Assembly: GCA_003167555.1 (NCBI GenBank)
Contig: PMSN01000009.1
Span: forward strand, 62,001-126,000
From: Spartobacteria bacterium
Lineage (GTDB): Bacteria; Verrucomicrobiota; Verrucomicrobiia; Chthoniobacterales; UBA10450
Direction: 5' to 3'
DNA: 64,000 nt
Below are positions 34,751 to 43,504 of the stretch, one piece after another. The position numbers and the translations under genes were made by a program. The stretch's first letter is position 1; each line of letters begins with the position of its first letter. The notes under the pieces were generated by a model that saw only the letters and a program-made list of their open reading frames with translations, was not told the DNA's origin and did not search any database.

Positions 34751-35869
34751 TTAGGCCGGAACGAGCGCGTCACGCCGCCGGGCCGGCTCGGTCCGGCAAA
34801 TCCAACCGCCGCCGATCACGACATCGCCGTCGTAAATCACAGCCGCCTGCCCGGGCGTAACCGCACGCTGCGGTTCAGGCAGGCGAATGTGTGCACGATG
34901 ATCTTCGAGCGGCGTCACCGTCGCACTGGTCCCCGGGTGGCTGTACCGAATCTTCACGGTAAGATCGACACCTTCAGTCGGCAGATCGCGCGCGATCCAG
35001 TTCGCACGATCGATTTCGAATTCATCACAAATCAAATCGTCCGCGTCGCCCACAATGACGCGATTCGTCTCCGCATCAAGATCGACAACGTAACGAGGTC
35101 GCGGCGAACCGCCCGGCAATCCCTTGCGCTGGCCGATCGTGAACAGCTCGATGCCGCCATGATTCCCGAGAAAATTTCCCTCGAGGTCGTAGATGCCGCC
35201 CGCGTGAAATTCTTCCGCACCAAGATGCGAGCGGAGGAACGCCTTGTAGTCGTTCCCGGGAACGAAACAAATTTCCTGGCTGTCGGCCTTGTCCGCGACT
35301 TTCAGGCCTAACGACCGGGCGATCTCGCGGATGGCCGGCTTGGACATTCCGCCCAGCGGCGTGAGCGCGCGTTGCAATTGCGGCTGGCGCAGGCTGAACA
35401 TGAAATACGATTGGTCCTTCCGCGGATCGACGCCTTTCCGCAGGACGGCGCGATCGCGATGATGTTCGATGATGGCGTAGTGGCCCGTCGCGATGTAATC
35501 GCAGCCGAGCGCTTCCGCTTTTTTCCAGAGGTTCCCGAACTTGAGTTTCTCGTTGCACATCACGCACGGGTTCGGCGTTCGCCCGGCCTGATATTCGCTG
35601 GAAAAATAATCGATCACGAGCCGTTCGAACTGGTCGGCTTCATCCACGACGTAATGCGGGAAACCTAACGAGTGCGCGACGCCGCGGGCATCGGCGACGG
35701 CCTGCGGGCCGCAGCATTTGTCTTCCGCGCGCGAGATACAATCCTGCGGCCAGACTTTCATCGTCACACCCACGACGTCGTAACCCTGCTCGCGGAGGAG
35801 ATAACCCGCCACGCTGGAATCGACGCCGCCGCTCATGCCGAGAAGGACGCGCTGTTTTCTGCCGTTCAT
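34751..35869 (-). CDS. mnmA: tRNA-specific 2-thiouridylase MnmA
   Basis: A 372-residue enzyme. The PP-loop GMSGGVDSSVAG (11-22) binds ATP, and the two catalytic cysteines lie in NPCVMCNEKLKFG and EICFVPGNDY. MnmA adds sulphur at C2 of the wobble uridine of tRNA-Lys, Glu and Gln using a sulphur relay. The start is ATG at 35869; the frame is open farther upstream but reads antisense-like. It starts inside the stop of the DNA glycosylase gene (four-base overlap). Confidence 0.97.
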   Translation of the reverse strand: MNGRKQRVLLGMSGGVDSSVAGYLLREQGYDVVGVTMKVWPQDCISRAEDKCCGPQAVADARGVAHSLGFPHYVVDEADQFERLVIDYFSSEYQAGRTPNPCVMCNEKLKFGNLWKKAEALGCDYIATGHYAIIEHHRDRAVLRKGVDPRKDQSYFMFSLRQPQLQRALTPLGGMSKPAIREIARSLGLKVADKADSQEICFVPGNDYKAFLRSHLGAEEFHAGGIYDLEGNFLGNHGGIELFTIGQRKGLPGGSPRPRYVVDLDAETNRVIVGDADDLICDEFEIDRANWIARDLPTEGVDLTVKIRYSHPGTSATVTPLEDHRAHIRLPEPQRAVTPGQAAVIYDGDVVIGGGWICRTEPARRRDALVPA

Positions 35870-36510
35870 CGCGCGGAGAAAGTCACTGCGCTTCTGGCGG
35901 CGGTCAATCGCTTCCGCGCCGGCGAATGAACGGCAACGCTGACAAACGCGCTGCCCGCGAGGGTAAATCGCCAGGGAAATTCTTTCGCGCGACTGATTCC
36001 GATTCTCGGGTCGGCTAGGACGCGCGCGCCCGCGTTGTCGTCGCGCACGAAGGCATGGCGCGGATTGCGACAAAGACTCATTTCGTGGTGGCGCATCGAG
36101 ATGTCGAGAGCCTGCGTGAGTTTTCCCGGCCCCGAACAGAGGCGATGGACATCCGCGACGCCGCGACGCGCTTTCATGACGGCAAGGCCGCGGCGCGGTT
36201 CGAGACCGCGAACCAAAATGAGTCCGCTCCGCGGCCCGCCCTTCACGAGCACGTTCAGCATCCAGTGCACGCCGTAATTCATGTAGATGTAGACCGCGCC
36301 CGCGTCATTGCGCTCGACAAAGGCGCGCGCACTCGGCCGCGTGAACGTGTGGCAAGCTTCGTCGTTCAACGTCAGGTAGGCCTCGGTCTCAACAACAATC
36401 CCCGAGCAGTTTCCCCAAACCAGCTCGGTGCCGACAAGCTCGCGCGCGCAAACGAGCGGGTCGCGCTCGAAGAAAGACGACGACAGGACCGGCCTTTTTA
36501 TTTTTCCCAC
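35866..36510 (-). CDS. 3-methyladenine DNA glycosylase (AAG/MPG family)
   Basis: A 214-residue alkyladenine glycosylase that flips out and removes alkylated purines. Family blocks are ARELVGTELV, VVETEAYLTLNDEACHTF with the catalytic Glu, AGAVYIYMNYGVHWMLNVLV, and CSGPGKLTQALDI. The start is GTG at 36510. It overlaps mnmA by four bases and follows the TonB-C gene by 28, so the cluster tonB-like, AAG, mnmA, cutA is probably co-transcribed. Confidence 0.93.
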   Translation of the reverse strand: MGKIKRPVLSSSFFERDPLVCARELVGTELVWGNCSGIVVETEAYLTLNDEACHTFTRPSARAFVERNDAGAVYIYMNYGVHWMLNVLVKGGPRSGLILVRGLEPRRGLAVMKARRGVADVHRLCSGPGKLTQALDISMRHHEMSLCRNPRHAFVRDDNAGARVLADPRIGISRAKEFPWRFTLAGSAFVSVAVHSPARKRLTAARSAVTFSAR

Positions 36511-36538
36511 GACAACGCGAACGCGAGCAGCCGCTCGG

Positions 36539-37378
36539 TCAAGGTTCGTAATAAACCGGGAGGGTAATGCTGCATTCGACCGGTTTCCCGTCGCGAAAAG
36601 CCGGAATGAACCGGGCCACGCGGAAATCCTCCGCCGCGGCGCGCCGAAAGCCGAGAAGCGGCGGCTCTTCCGAAACCACTCGGATCTCCTTCAGGTTTCC
36701 GTCCGCGTCCACTTTGATGGCCAGCTCGACAAGGCCGGAGACTGGAGCGCTGACTATGTCGCCAGGATAATGCAAGCCTTCGAACTTCGAGTCCTTGCCG
36801 ACGAATGGTTGCGGCCCGACGAAGTTGCTTTCCTTCTTTAACTCTTCCGCCTCCTGATTGGCAAAAATCCGCAGGCGCGGCTTTCCGTTTATGACCTTGA
36901 AAGTCACCGTGCCGTAAAAGAGCGCGTGGACCAGTTGCCGATTGTAGATCGCGGGCACGAAGGCCGTGGAGTCGAGGCAGCGAACCAGCTCTTGCTCGAG
37001 CAATTTCGATTCGGGCGTTTGGCGGTACGTCCAGGTGTTGGCGATCTCACCGGTTCTTGTGACCGAACAGCAAAACATGATCGAGGCATCCTTCTGTCCG
37101 TTCTTGATCAGGCTCTGGGTATTAATGCGGTTGATGACCGAGTTCTGGCCCAGCCCGAGAAGGACCGGCCGATATTGCGGCAATTCCAAACCAGGCGTGG
37201 GTGACACAGGCGCGGGCGATTGCGGAGCCGAGGCTTGAGGCGCGGGCGACTGCAGCCGCTGTGGGGACTGGCCAGGTGACGGTTTCGGGGAGGGTTTCGT
37301 CTGCACCTCGACTTCGGTCGCGAGAAGACCCGAGACAGAGACTACCAGGGCCGCGCACGACAAAAAGAATCCTCGCAT
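36539..37378 (-). CDS. Exported TonB-C domain protein
   Basis: A 279-residue protein with an N-terminal signal or anchor helix (to about residue 20), a Pro/Ser/Gln-rich linker (residues 28-65) and a globular C-terminal part. The end, GLVELAIKVDADGNLKEIRV and FRVARFIPAFRDGKPVECSI, is a TonB C-terminal fold. Such proteins pass energy to outer membrane receptors or act as stand-alone envelope proteins; here no ExbB or ExbD is nearby. Confidence 0.75.
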   Translation of the reverse strand: MRGFFLSCAALVVSVSGLLATEVEVQTKPSPKPSPGQSPQRLQSPAPQASAPQSPAPVSPTPGLELPQYRPVLLGLGQNSVINRINTQSLIKNGQKDASIMFCCSVTRTGEIANTWTYRQTPESKLLEQELVRCLDSTAFVPAIYNRQLVHALFYGTVTFKVINGKPRLRIFANQEAEELKKESNFVGPQPFVGKDSKFEGLHYPGDIVSAPVSGLVELAIKVDADGNLKEIRVVSEEPPLLGFRRAAAEDFRVARFIPAFRDGKPVECSITLPVYYEP

Positions 37379-37487
37379 GACTGCCTACGCAACGCAGTGC
37401 GTGCCGTTTCGCAAGGTCAATCTCGCGCTGTTGCGGTGATCGCCGCATTTTGCTTTCTCGAAGGCTTCTGCAATTTATCTGATCGCA

Positions 37488-37874
37488 ATGTTTACGCTGG
37501 AAGGACTCGATCACGCCGCGCTCGCCGTCCGGGATGTGGAGCGCTCGGCGAACTGGTATATCGAGGTGCTTGGATTCGAACGCCGCTTTGAAGGAATGTG
37601 GAAGGGCGTTCCGGTTTTCATCGGGCTGGGGCAGACGGCGCTGGCTTTGTTTCCCGCGAAGAGTGAAGAAGCGAATCCATCGCCGGACGGCGCGGCCACT
37701 CGGATCCTCCATCTCGCGCTGCGGGCGGATCGCGAGAATTTTCTGGCGGCCCGGCACGACCTAACGAGTCGAGGGATCGCGTTTCATTTCGCGGACCACG
37801 AAATTTCGCATTCGATCTACTTCCGCGACCCTGACGGCCACGAGTTGGAGATCACCACTTACGATCTCGGGTAA
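37488..37874 (+). CDS. VOC-family protein (glyoxalase-like)
   Basis: A 128-residue protein with the paired beta-alpha-beta plan of the vicinal oxygen chelate family. GLDHAALAVRDVERSANWYI opens the first half and HEISHSIYFRDPDGHELEIT closes the second; metal-ligand candidates are His9 and Glu in HELEIT. The family includes glyoxalases, dioxygenases and resistance proteins; no reaction can be named. It diverges from the TonB-C gene by 109 bases. Confidence 0.85.
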   Translation: MFTLEGLDHAALAVRDVERSANWYIEVLGFERRFEGMWKGVPVFIGLGQTALALFPAKSEEANPSPDGAATRILHLALRADRENFLAARHDLTSRGIAFHFADHEISHSIYFRDPDGHELEITTYDLG

Positions 37875-37971
37875 AGCGATTCAAAGCTACTCGTCCAACG
37901 GTGTCGGGACTAAAGAACAATTGGCAGTCTCCTGAATAACGAACGAGTAATTCCGTCACTCTTACAACTCT

Positions 37972-38442
37972 ATGAAAAAAATCATCTTCCTGGGAGCCAC
38001 TCTGGCCATCGTCGGTTTCGTCGTCGCGCCAACCGTGGCTCAGGCCCAAACCACCGCTAGCACTCCGACTACTGCGACCGCGGCCCCCACCGTCTCCGCA
38101 TCACCGAGTGCAACCGTCGCGGCGACCCCCCCCGCCAGCTCAACCGCGACTGCGTCCGCCACGCCTGTCGCCAGCGCGTCAGTCAACCCGACGGTCACGC
38201 CACCGCCGACCGAGAAAGCAGCGGCGCCGCTTCCGATATATGAGCCTCCTACACCGAAGGCGTCTCCGAGCGCTTCGGCTAACCAGACACCATACGAAAT
38301 GTCGGGCACGGAATCGGCCAGACGATTGGAGCGTGAGAGCAACAAGACAGAATCTCCCAGCCCCAATTCAAGCAAGTCGACCAAGAAGAGCAGCGGCGAA
38401 TCCAATTCACCCAAAGCTTCAGCAACACCGAAGGGACCTTAA
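37972..38442 (+). CDS. Low-complexity exported Ser/Thr/Pro/Ala protein
   Basis: A 156-residue protein. A clear signal peptide (KKIIFLGATLAIVGFVVAP, cut near AQA) is followed by about 55 residues of Thr, Ala, Ser and Pro, then a more polar tail with Lys and Asn. It looks like an intrinsically disordered periplasmic or surface linker. No fold or function is visible. It is monocistronic and ends at a good terminator. Confidence 0.65.
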   Translation: MKKIIFLGATLAIVGFVVAPTVAQAQTTASTPTTATAAPTVSASPSATVAATPPASSTATASATPVASASVNPTVTPPPTEKAAAPLPIYEPPTPKASPSASANQTPYEMSGTESARRLERESNKTESPSPNSSKSTKKSSGESNSPKASATPKGP

Positions 38443-38477
38443 CAACCGGCGCGAACAACAGTTCGCATCGCAATTCA

Positions 38478-38515
38478 AACAGCAGGAGCGCCGCGATGTG
38501 CTGCTGCTGTTTTTG
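38478..38515 (+). terminator. Rho-independent terminator
   Basis: AACAGCAG pairs with CTGCTGTT across an 18-base loop, and the stem is followed by TTTGTTT. It ends the low-complexity gene; the MFS gene of the opposite strand stops two bases farther on, at 38517. Confidence 0.75.
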
Positions 38516-38516
38516 T

Positions 38517-39776
38517 TTATATGGCCGGTTGATTCTCAACCGCCGCCGTCTCCGCGGCGAGAGCCTTCATTCCAAACAGCCAGATGATTCCAGAGACGAG
38601 CATCGCCCCTGAGATGACGAGGAAGGCCATGTTCATGTTTGAACGGCCCGCGATGAGTCCGAGAAGCGGCGGGGAAAAAGCGTCGCCGAAAAAATGAATG
38701 ATCAAAATGTTGAGCGCGAAGGCAGTCGCGCGAACTCTCGATCCGGTGACATTGGCCAGGGCGGCGTTTGACGGACCGGTGTTGAGAAAAACAAAAAAGA
38801 CCGAACCAAACAGAAACACCCAGGCCATCGGAAACGGCGTGTAAAGCATCGCGACAAGTAACGGGAAGGCGAGAATCATGCCGAGGCCGGACACCAGGAA
38901 ATAGGAACCGCTGAAACGTTTCTGGAGCCGATCGGCGACAAATCCTCCCAGCAGCGTCGAGAGAAGACCGGCCACCACGGTGATGCCGCCAAAGATCGGA
39001 GTCGCGCGAGCGGGCGATTGATTGCGAAAAATCAGGTACGCCGACATCCAAAACGCGAGGCCGCCCAGCGCAAAGGTCATCGCGGTTTGGGCCAGGCAAT
39101 TGAAGACGAACGAACGCGTGCGCAGCAGCGCCATATAGTCTTTCTTGCTTGCACGTTTCCGTTCCTCCCGGACGCCTGCGCGCACGCGCGGATCTGTTTG
39201 GAAGAAACAGACCAGGCCCAGAATGAGCCCGGGAATCGCGACCAGATAAAACGCCCAGCGCCAACCGAATTGGGCGTTGACCAGTCCTCCGAGCACGTAG
39301 CCCAGGGCGCTCCCGACCGGAATCGCGCCGCAAAAAATCGCCATCACGCGCCCGCGCGTTTGCACTGCGAAGTAGTCGATCAGGATCGTCGGCGCAGCGG
39401 GTCCATAGCCGCCCTCGCCGATTCCAACGAAAATGCGCGTGACAAACAGCGCCGCGAACGTCATCGCGAAACCCGATGCCGCCGTCGCGAAGCTCCAGAG
39501 GATCACGCAAATGCCCACGATAATCCATCGCGAAAAGCGATCGGCCAGGAATCCCAGGACTGGCGCCGACAGCATGTAAGTGATGAGGAACGCCGGAGCG
39601 AGCAAACCAGTTGTCGCCATCGCGTTCGGATCACCCGGCGCAAAAAAGGCAGCGCGGATATTGGGCTCGACCGCCGCGAGGACAAAGCGGTCGATGTAGT
39701 TGAACAAATTGATCCCGAGGAGCAAGGCGAGCGCCGTGAACGCGCCGGGGTTGGCCTTTGATTCCCTCGCTATCAT
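38517..39776 (-). CDS. MFS transporter, spinster-like
   Basis: A 419-residue carrier with about twelve helices. LLGINLFNYIDRFVLAAVEP at helix 1, GFLADRFSRWIIVGI in loop 2-3, and GIGEGGYGPAAPTILIDYF in helix 4-5 match the spinster/bacterial glucarate-type subgroup (COG0477). ATG at 39776 (MIARESK) is used; 39800 is possible. The substrate is unknown, and the neighbouring acyltransferase gene is divergent. Confidence 0.82.
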   Translation of the reverse strand: MIARESKANPGAFTALALLLGINLFNYIDRFVLAAVEPNIRAAFFAPGDPNAMATTGLLAPAFLITYMLSAPVLGFLADRFSRWIIVGICVILWSFATAASGFAMTFAALFVTRIFVGIGEGGYGPAAPTILIDYFAVQTRGRVMAIFCGAIPVGSALGYVLGGLVNAQFGWRWAFYLVAIPGLILGLVCFFQTDPRVRAGVREERKRASKKDYMALLRTRSFVFNCLAQTAMTFALGGLAFWMSAYLIFRNQSPARATPIFGGITVVAGLLSTLLGGFVADRLQKRFSGSYFLVSGLGMILAFPLLVAMLYTPFPMAWVFLFGSVFFVFLNTGPSNAALANVTGSRVRATAFALNILIIHFFGDAFSPPLLGLIAGRSNMNMAFLVISGAMLVSGIIWLFGMKALAAETAAVENQPAI

Positions 39777-39824
39777 GGAATTGCCGATTGCACGGAACAT
39801 CCGTCACCTTGTAAACCATAATCA

Positions 39825-42029
39825 ATGGCGAAAATCTCCGCAGCTGAACGCGCGCTCCGCTTTTTCGGATTGGGCCTCGCGCGGCTCGTTTATCGCGTCG
39901 CCGCGAGTGGAGTTGAAAATCTTCCGCCCGGCGGATTTCTCCTTCTGCCAAATCACATCACGTGGGTCGACGCGATCGTGCTCCTGCTCGCCTCCCCGCG
40001 ACCGATCCGCTTCATCATCGATGAAGGCGTTTACCGGAATCGCTTCCTGCATCCGTTCTTGCAGGCGGGCGGTTGCATCCCGATCACGTCGCGCAAAGCC
40101 AAGGACGCCATGCGCGAGGCGGCCGCAAAAATTCGCGCGGGGGAAATCGTCTGCCTGTTCCCGGAAGGCGAACTTTCCCGGAGCGGCTCATTGCTGCGGT
40201 TGCGGCGCGGTTATGAAATCATCGCGCGGCAAGCGGAGGCGCCGGTTGTTCCGGTTTGGCTCGATCGGCTCTGGGGTTCGATCTTCTCGTTCAAGGGCGG
40301 ACGCTTCTTCACGAAATGGCCGAAGGCGGCGCCGTACCGCGTCATGGTGGCGTTTGGGAAGCCGCTGCCCGCGGCCGACGCGGACATCGCCACCGTGCGC
40401 GAAGAGCTGCTCAAGATCGGCGAATTTTGTTACAGCCAGCGGCCCATCCTGCGCGGCCATCTCGCGCGCGCCTGCCTCCGGGGGTTGAAACGAAATCGCT
40501 TTCGCGTCGCGATCACGGATGGGCTCGACAACTCGAGTTTGTCGCGCGGAAAACTTCTCGGCGTGGCGCTCGCACTCAGCCGGCACCTGAAAAAGAATTG
40601 TCCCGAGCGGCGAATCGGAATCGTTCTGCCGCCGGGAAAAGGCGGCGTCGTGGCGAACCTCGCCGTAATTCTCGCCGGCAAAATTCCGGTGAATGTGAAT
40701 TTCACCAGCGCGCGCGACTCAATCGAATCCGCGAAGGAGCAAGGTGGTTTGCGCACGATCATCACGGCACGCCAGATGGCGAAGCGGTTCGAGGATTTTC
40801 CCTGGACGCCGCAGGTTCTCCATCTCGACGAAATCCTGCCGCCGATGAAACCGACGATCCTCGGCTGGTGGCTTCTCGGACTCGCGACGCCCTCCGCGAT
40901 TCTGGCGGGCCTGCTAAAACTTCCGCGCGTGGGAGACCGAGCCGAAGCGCTCCTGCTTTTCACGAGCGGAAGTTCCGGCGAACCAAAAGGCGTCGTGCTC
41001 AGTCATCGCAACATCCTCGGAAACGTGTCGCAATTCGCGATGATGCTCGACGCCAGAAAAGATGACGTGCTGCTCGCCTCCCTTCCTTTTTTTCACAGCT
41101 TTGGTTGCACGGTCACGCTTTGGTATCCGCTCATCGAAGGCGTTCGCACAGCCAGCTATCCGAATCCTCTCGAGGCGGGAAAAATCTCCGACCTCGTCGA
41201 GCGCCACGCGGTCACCATCATGTTGGCGACGCCGACATTCTTGCGCGCCTACCTGCGAAAAGCGGAGCCAGCCCAACTGCGCAGCTTACGGCTCCTCGTC
41301 ACCGGAGCGGAAAAACTGCCGGACGAATTGGCGAAAGCATTTGAGGCGCGCTTCGGCAAAGAAGTCCTGCAAGGCTACGGCCTCACCGAAACTTCGCCGG
41401 TCGCGAGCGTGAATCTGCCGGAGCCGAAGCCGAAAAAGTTGGGAGAAACCGTCCAACCATCGAATCGGCTCGGCTCGGCCGGAAAACTTCTGCCCGGAAT
41501 GGCGGCGGAGATTCGGGATCCCGATACGGACCGCAAGGTCTCACTCCACGACACCGGAATGCTTTGGGTGCGCGGCCCAAATATTTTCGAAGGCTATCTC
41601 GATGCGCCGGAGAGAACCCCGGAAGTCCTGCGCGATGGCTGGCTGAAGACCGGCGACATCGGCCGCTTCGATGAGGACGGTTTTCTCTACATCGAGGGCC
41701 GGCTTTCGCGTTTCTCGAAAATCGGCGGCGAAATGGTCCCGCACGAAACGATCGAACAAAAAATTCTTTCGGTTTTGGAAATGGCCGAGCACTCGGAGCG
41801 CGTCATCGCCATTGTGGGCGTGGTTGATGAAACCAAAGGCGAAGCGCTCGTCCTCTTGAGCAGCATCGATCTGGATCTGGCGCGTCTCCGAGCCGATCTC
41901 GCAAAAATCGGTATGCCGAATTTGTGGATTCCAAAAATGCTGCGGCGGATCGACGCGATTCCTGTTCTCGCCTCTGGCAAACTCGATCTCGCGGGCTGCA
42001 AAGCGCTGGCGACGGAAATAGTTCGCTGA
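39825..42029 (+). CDS. aas: Fused PlsC acyltransferase and acyl-ACP synthetase
   Basis: A 734-residue two-domain protein. The first 200 residues are a PlsC-type 1-acyl-glycerol-phosphate acyltransferase with NHITWVD (His44, Asp49) and FPEGELSR (112-119). From about 230 to the end is an AMP-forming ligase with FTSGSSGEPKG (379-389), YGLTETSPVAS and a KTGDIGRFDEDGF hinge. This is the plan of E. coli Aas, which reacylates lysophosphatidylethanolamine with fatty acid taken up or recycled. There is no LplT-like fused transporter part. It is divergent from the MFS gene by 48 bases. Confidence 0.9.
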   Translation: MAKISAAERALRFFGLGLARLVYRVAASGVENLPPGGFLLLPNHITWVDAIVLLLASPRPIRFIIDEGVYRNRFLHPFLQAGGCIPITSRKAKDAMREAAAKIRAGEIVCLFPEGELSRSGSLLRLRRGYEIIARQAEAPVVPVWLDRLWGSIFSFKGGRFFTKWPKAAPYRVMVAFGKPLPAADADIATVREELLKIGEFCYSQRPILRGHLARACLRGLKRNRFRVAITDGLDNSSLSRGKLLGVALALSRHLKKNCPERRIGIVLPPGKGGVVANLAVILAGKIPVNVNFTSARDSIESAKEQGGLRTIITARQMAKRFEDFPWTPQVLHLDEILPPMKPTILGWWLLGLATPSAILAGLLKLPRVGDRAEALLLFTSGSSGEPKGVVLSHRNILGNVSQFAMMLDARKDDVLLASLPFFHSFGCTVTLWYPLIEGVRTASYPNPLEAGKISDLVERHAVTIMLATPTFLRAYLRKAEPAQLRSLRLLVTGAEKLPDELAKAFEARFGKEVLQGYGLTETSPVASVNLPEPKPKKLGETVQPSNRLGSAGKLLPGMAAEIRDPDTDRKVSLHDTGMLWVRGPNIFEGYLDAPERTPEVLRDGWLKTGDIGRFDEDGFLYIEGRLSRFSKIGGEMVPHETIEQKILSVLEMAEHSERVIAIVGVVDETKGEALVLLSSIDLDLARLRADLAKIGMPNLWIPKMLRRIDAIPVLASGKLDLAGCKALATEIVR

Positions 42030-42031
42030 TT

Positions 42032-42116
42032 GGTAGGGACGGCGCGCTGCGCCTTCCGGATGGTTTTAGAGAGCGTTTATGATTGTTCGCGGACGCCGCA
42101 GCGCGGCGTCCCTACC
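42032..42116. repeat. Palindromic repeat, family B, copy 1
   Basis: Inverted arms GGTAGGGACGGCGCGCTGCG and CGCAGCGCGGCGTCCCTACC enclose about 45 bases between aas and the MaoC-like gene. A close copy lies at 45384-45437 and a related end pair at 10888-10963. Confidence 0.85.
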
Positions 42117-42118
42117 TC

Positions 42119-42574
42119 TCAGACATCGCCGGGCCGGCGACGCACGAGAACTGAGGCGAAGAATGTTTGGACCACCTGGCCATTCTGATTCGTCGTGATG
42201 TTGCGGATGCGGATAATTCCGCGGTCCGCCTTCGAACGCGACGGGCGGATTTCCATGATCTCGGTTTGCAGCCGAAGCGTATCGCCTGGCCGGACCGGCC
42301 GCGGCCAACGCAATTCATCCACGCCCAAACCGACCGAACCGCCTGCGAGCTGGAGACCGCCCGTAACAAATAATCTCATCGACATCGCCGCGGTGTGCCA
42401 GCCGCTCGCGACAAGACCTCGGAAGACGCTTTGCTCCGCCGCCTCCACGTCGAGATGAAAGGGTTGTGGATCAAAGGCCCGCGCGAAAGCGATGATGTCG
42501 TCTTCGGTCACAAGCAACGTGTCCGATTCAAAGCGATCGCCCACATGCAAATCTTCGAGGTAGAACGCGCTCAT
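42119..42574 (-). CDS. MaoC-like (R)-hydratase family protein
   Basis: A 151-residue hot-dog fold protein. FDPQPFHLDVEAAEQSVFRG carries the hydratase motif with Asp and His, and GVDELRWPRPVRPGDTLRL is the second family block. Enzymes of this type hydrate enoyl-CoA, and relatives serve in PHA, fatty acid or propionate metabolism. ATG at 42574 (MSAFYLEDL) fits; the longer frame to 42631 runs over the flank of the tRNA gene. The exact substrate is unknown. Confidence 0.88.
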   Translation of the reverse strand: MSAFYLEDLHVGDRFESDTLLVTEDDIIAFARAFDPQPFHLDVEAAEQSVFRGLVASGWHTAAMSMRLFVTGGLQLAGGSVGLGVDELRWPRPVRPGDTLRLQTEIMEIRPSRSKADRGIIRIRNITTNQNGQVVQTFFASVLVRRRPGDV

Positions 42575-42600
42575 TTTTTGGTGGGCCCTGAAAGTGAAAG

Positions 42601-42672
42601 TGCCAGAGGGGAGAATCGAACTCCCGACCAAGGGCTTATGAGTCCCCTGCTCTACCGCTGAGCTACCCTGGC
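42601..42672 (-). tRNA. tRNA with anticodon CAT (Met elongator, or Ile2)
   Basis: A complete cloverleaf on the minus strand: GCCAGGG pairs with CTCTGGC, the D arm is GCTC/GAGC, the loop CTCATAA holds CAT and the T loop is TTCGATT. A and G face each other at 31-39, an odd pair at the end of the anticodon stem. The GGG/CCC pattern expected of an initiator with unpaired position 1 is absent, so elongator Met or Ile2 (CAT, lysidine-modified) remain; I cannot separate them. CCA is not encoded. Confidence 0.85.
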
Positions 42673-42736
42673 GCGCGCGACAAATTGAACGCTGTCGCTC
42701 CGGCGTGTCAACGCCGAGTCGGCTTTGCGCGCCGCC

Positions 42737-43504
42737 TCATTGCTTTTTCTTTTCCAAATAGGGCGCGAGATCTTTTTCGCGGCCGCGGATCACAGCCATG
42801 AAACAAACCCCGTTCCGCTGCTGGACTGCGCCTGTCCAACCTTCCAGCTCCACGAAACGCCAGTCGGAAAAATCTTTCAGGCTGCCGTCTTTCGGGTCTT
42901 GCTCCGCCGGAAAGAGAAACAATTGCATTCGTTTCTCGACCAACCAAATCTGCGCTACACGGCGCACCTCCTCGTCTTCAAAGACCCGCGTGCCCAGCGT
43001 GCGGAAATCGGCGAACTCCGGCGGGACATCGTAGTGTTCGAGCCGGTGCTTCATGAAAAAAAGATCGGTCAACGTGCCGGCGTCGGTCTGGAGCGGATCG
43101 AGTATTACGGACCGGCTCGAGGCCGCCACGCTCAAAAGCCGGCGCGCCTTGTCCGCGCCGGGAAAATCCTTCAAGTGCTCGTGCACGCGATAGGCGAAGA
43201 CAGCGCCGATCACCGTCACGGCGACGATCACCGCAATCACCGCCGGGTTGAGCAGGATCTTGCGCCAGCGCGGTTTCGCGAGCGGAATCAGATTTTCGTT
43301 CGCGAACCATTCCGCCACCTGCGCATCGACGGGAATGGCGACGACCAGCTTCGCCACGGCGGCGTCGAACGCCTGCTGCTGCGAGAACGACGGCGCTTTC
43401 TTCCCGTGGCGCGCCCGCTGGATCGCGACGCGCATCGCGCGATCGATGCCCGGCTTCTCGGTGATCGGCGCGCAAGCCAGAAGCGTATCAGGCTTGGTTG
43501 CCAT
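42737..43504 (-). CDS. Likely membrane anti-sigma partner
   Basis: A 255-residue protein with one membrane helix (PAVIAVIVAVTVIGAVFAY, near residues 88-106). The N-terminal 80 residues are cytosolic, the C-terminal 150 would be periplasmic. No zinc-binding HxxxCxxC motif is visible. Its start overlaps the ECF-like gene by 17 bases, the usual arrangement of a sigma factor and its membrane anti-sigma. The role is inferred from this position; the sequence alone is not diagnostic. Confidence 0.62.
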   Translation of the reverse strand: MATKPDTLLACAPITEKPGIDRAMRVAIQRARHGKKAPSFSQQQAFDAAVAKLVVAIPVDAQVAEWFANENLIPLAKPRWRKILLNPAVIAVIVAVTVIGAVFAYRVHEHLKDFPGADKARRLLSVAASSRSVILDPLQTDAGTLTDLFFMKHRLEHYDVPPEFADFRTLGTRVFEDEEVRRVAQIWLVEKRMQLFLFPAEQDPKDGSLKDFSDWRFVELEGWTGAVQQRNGVCFMAVIRGREKDLAPYLEKKKQ

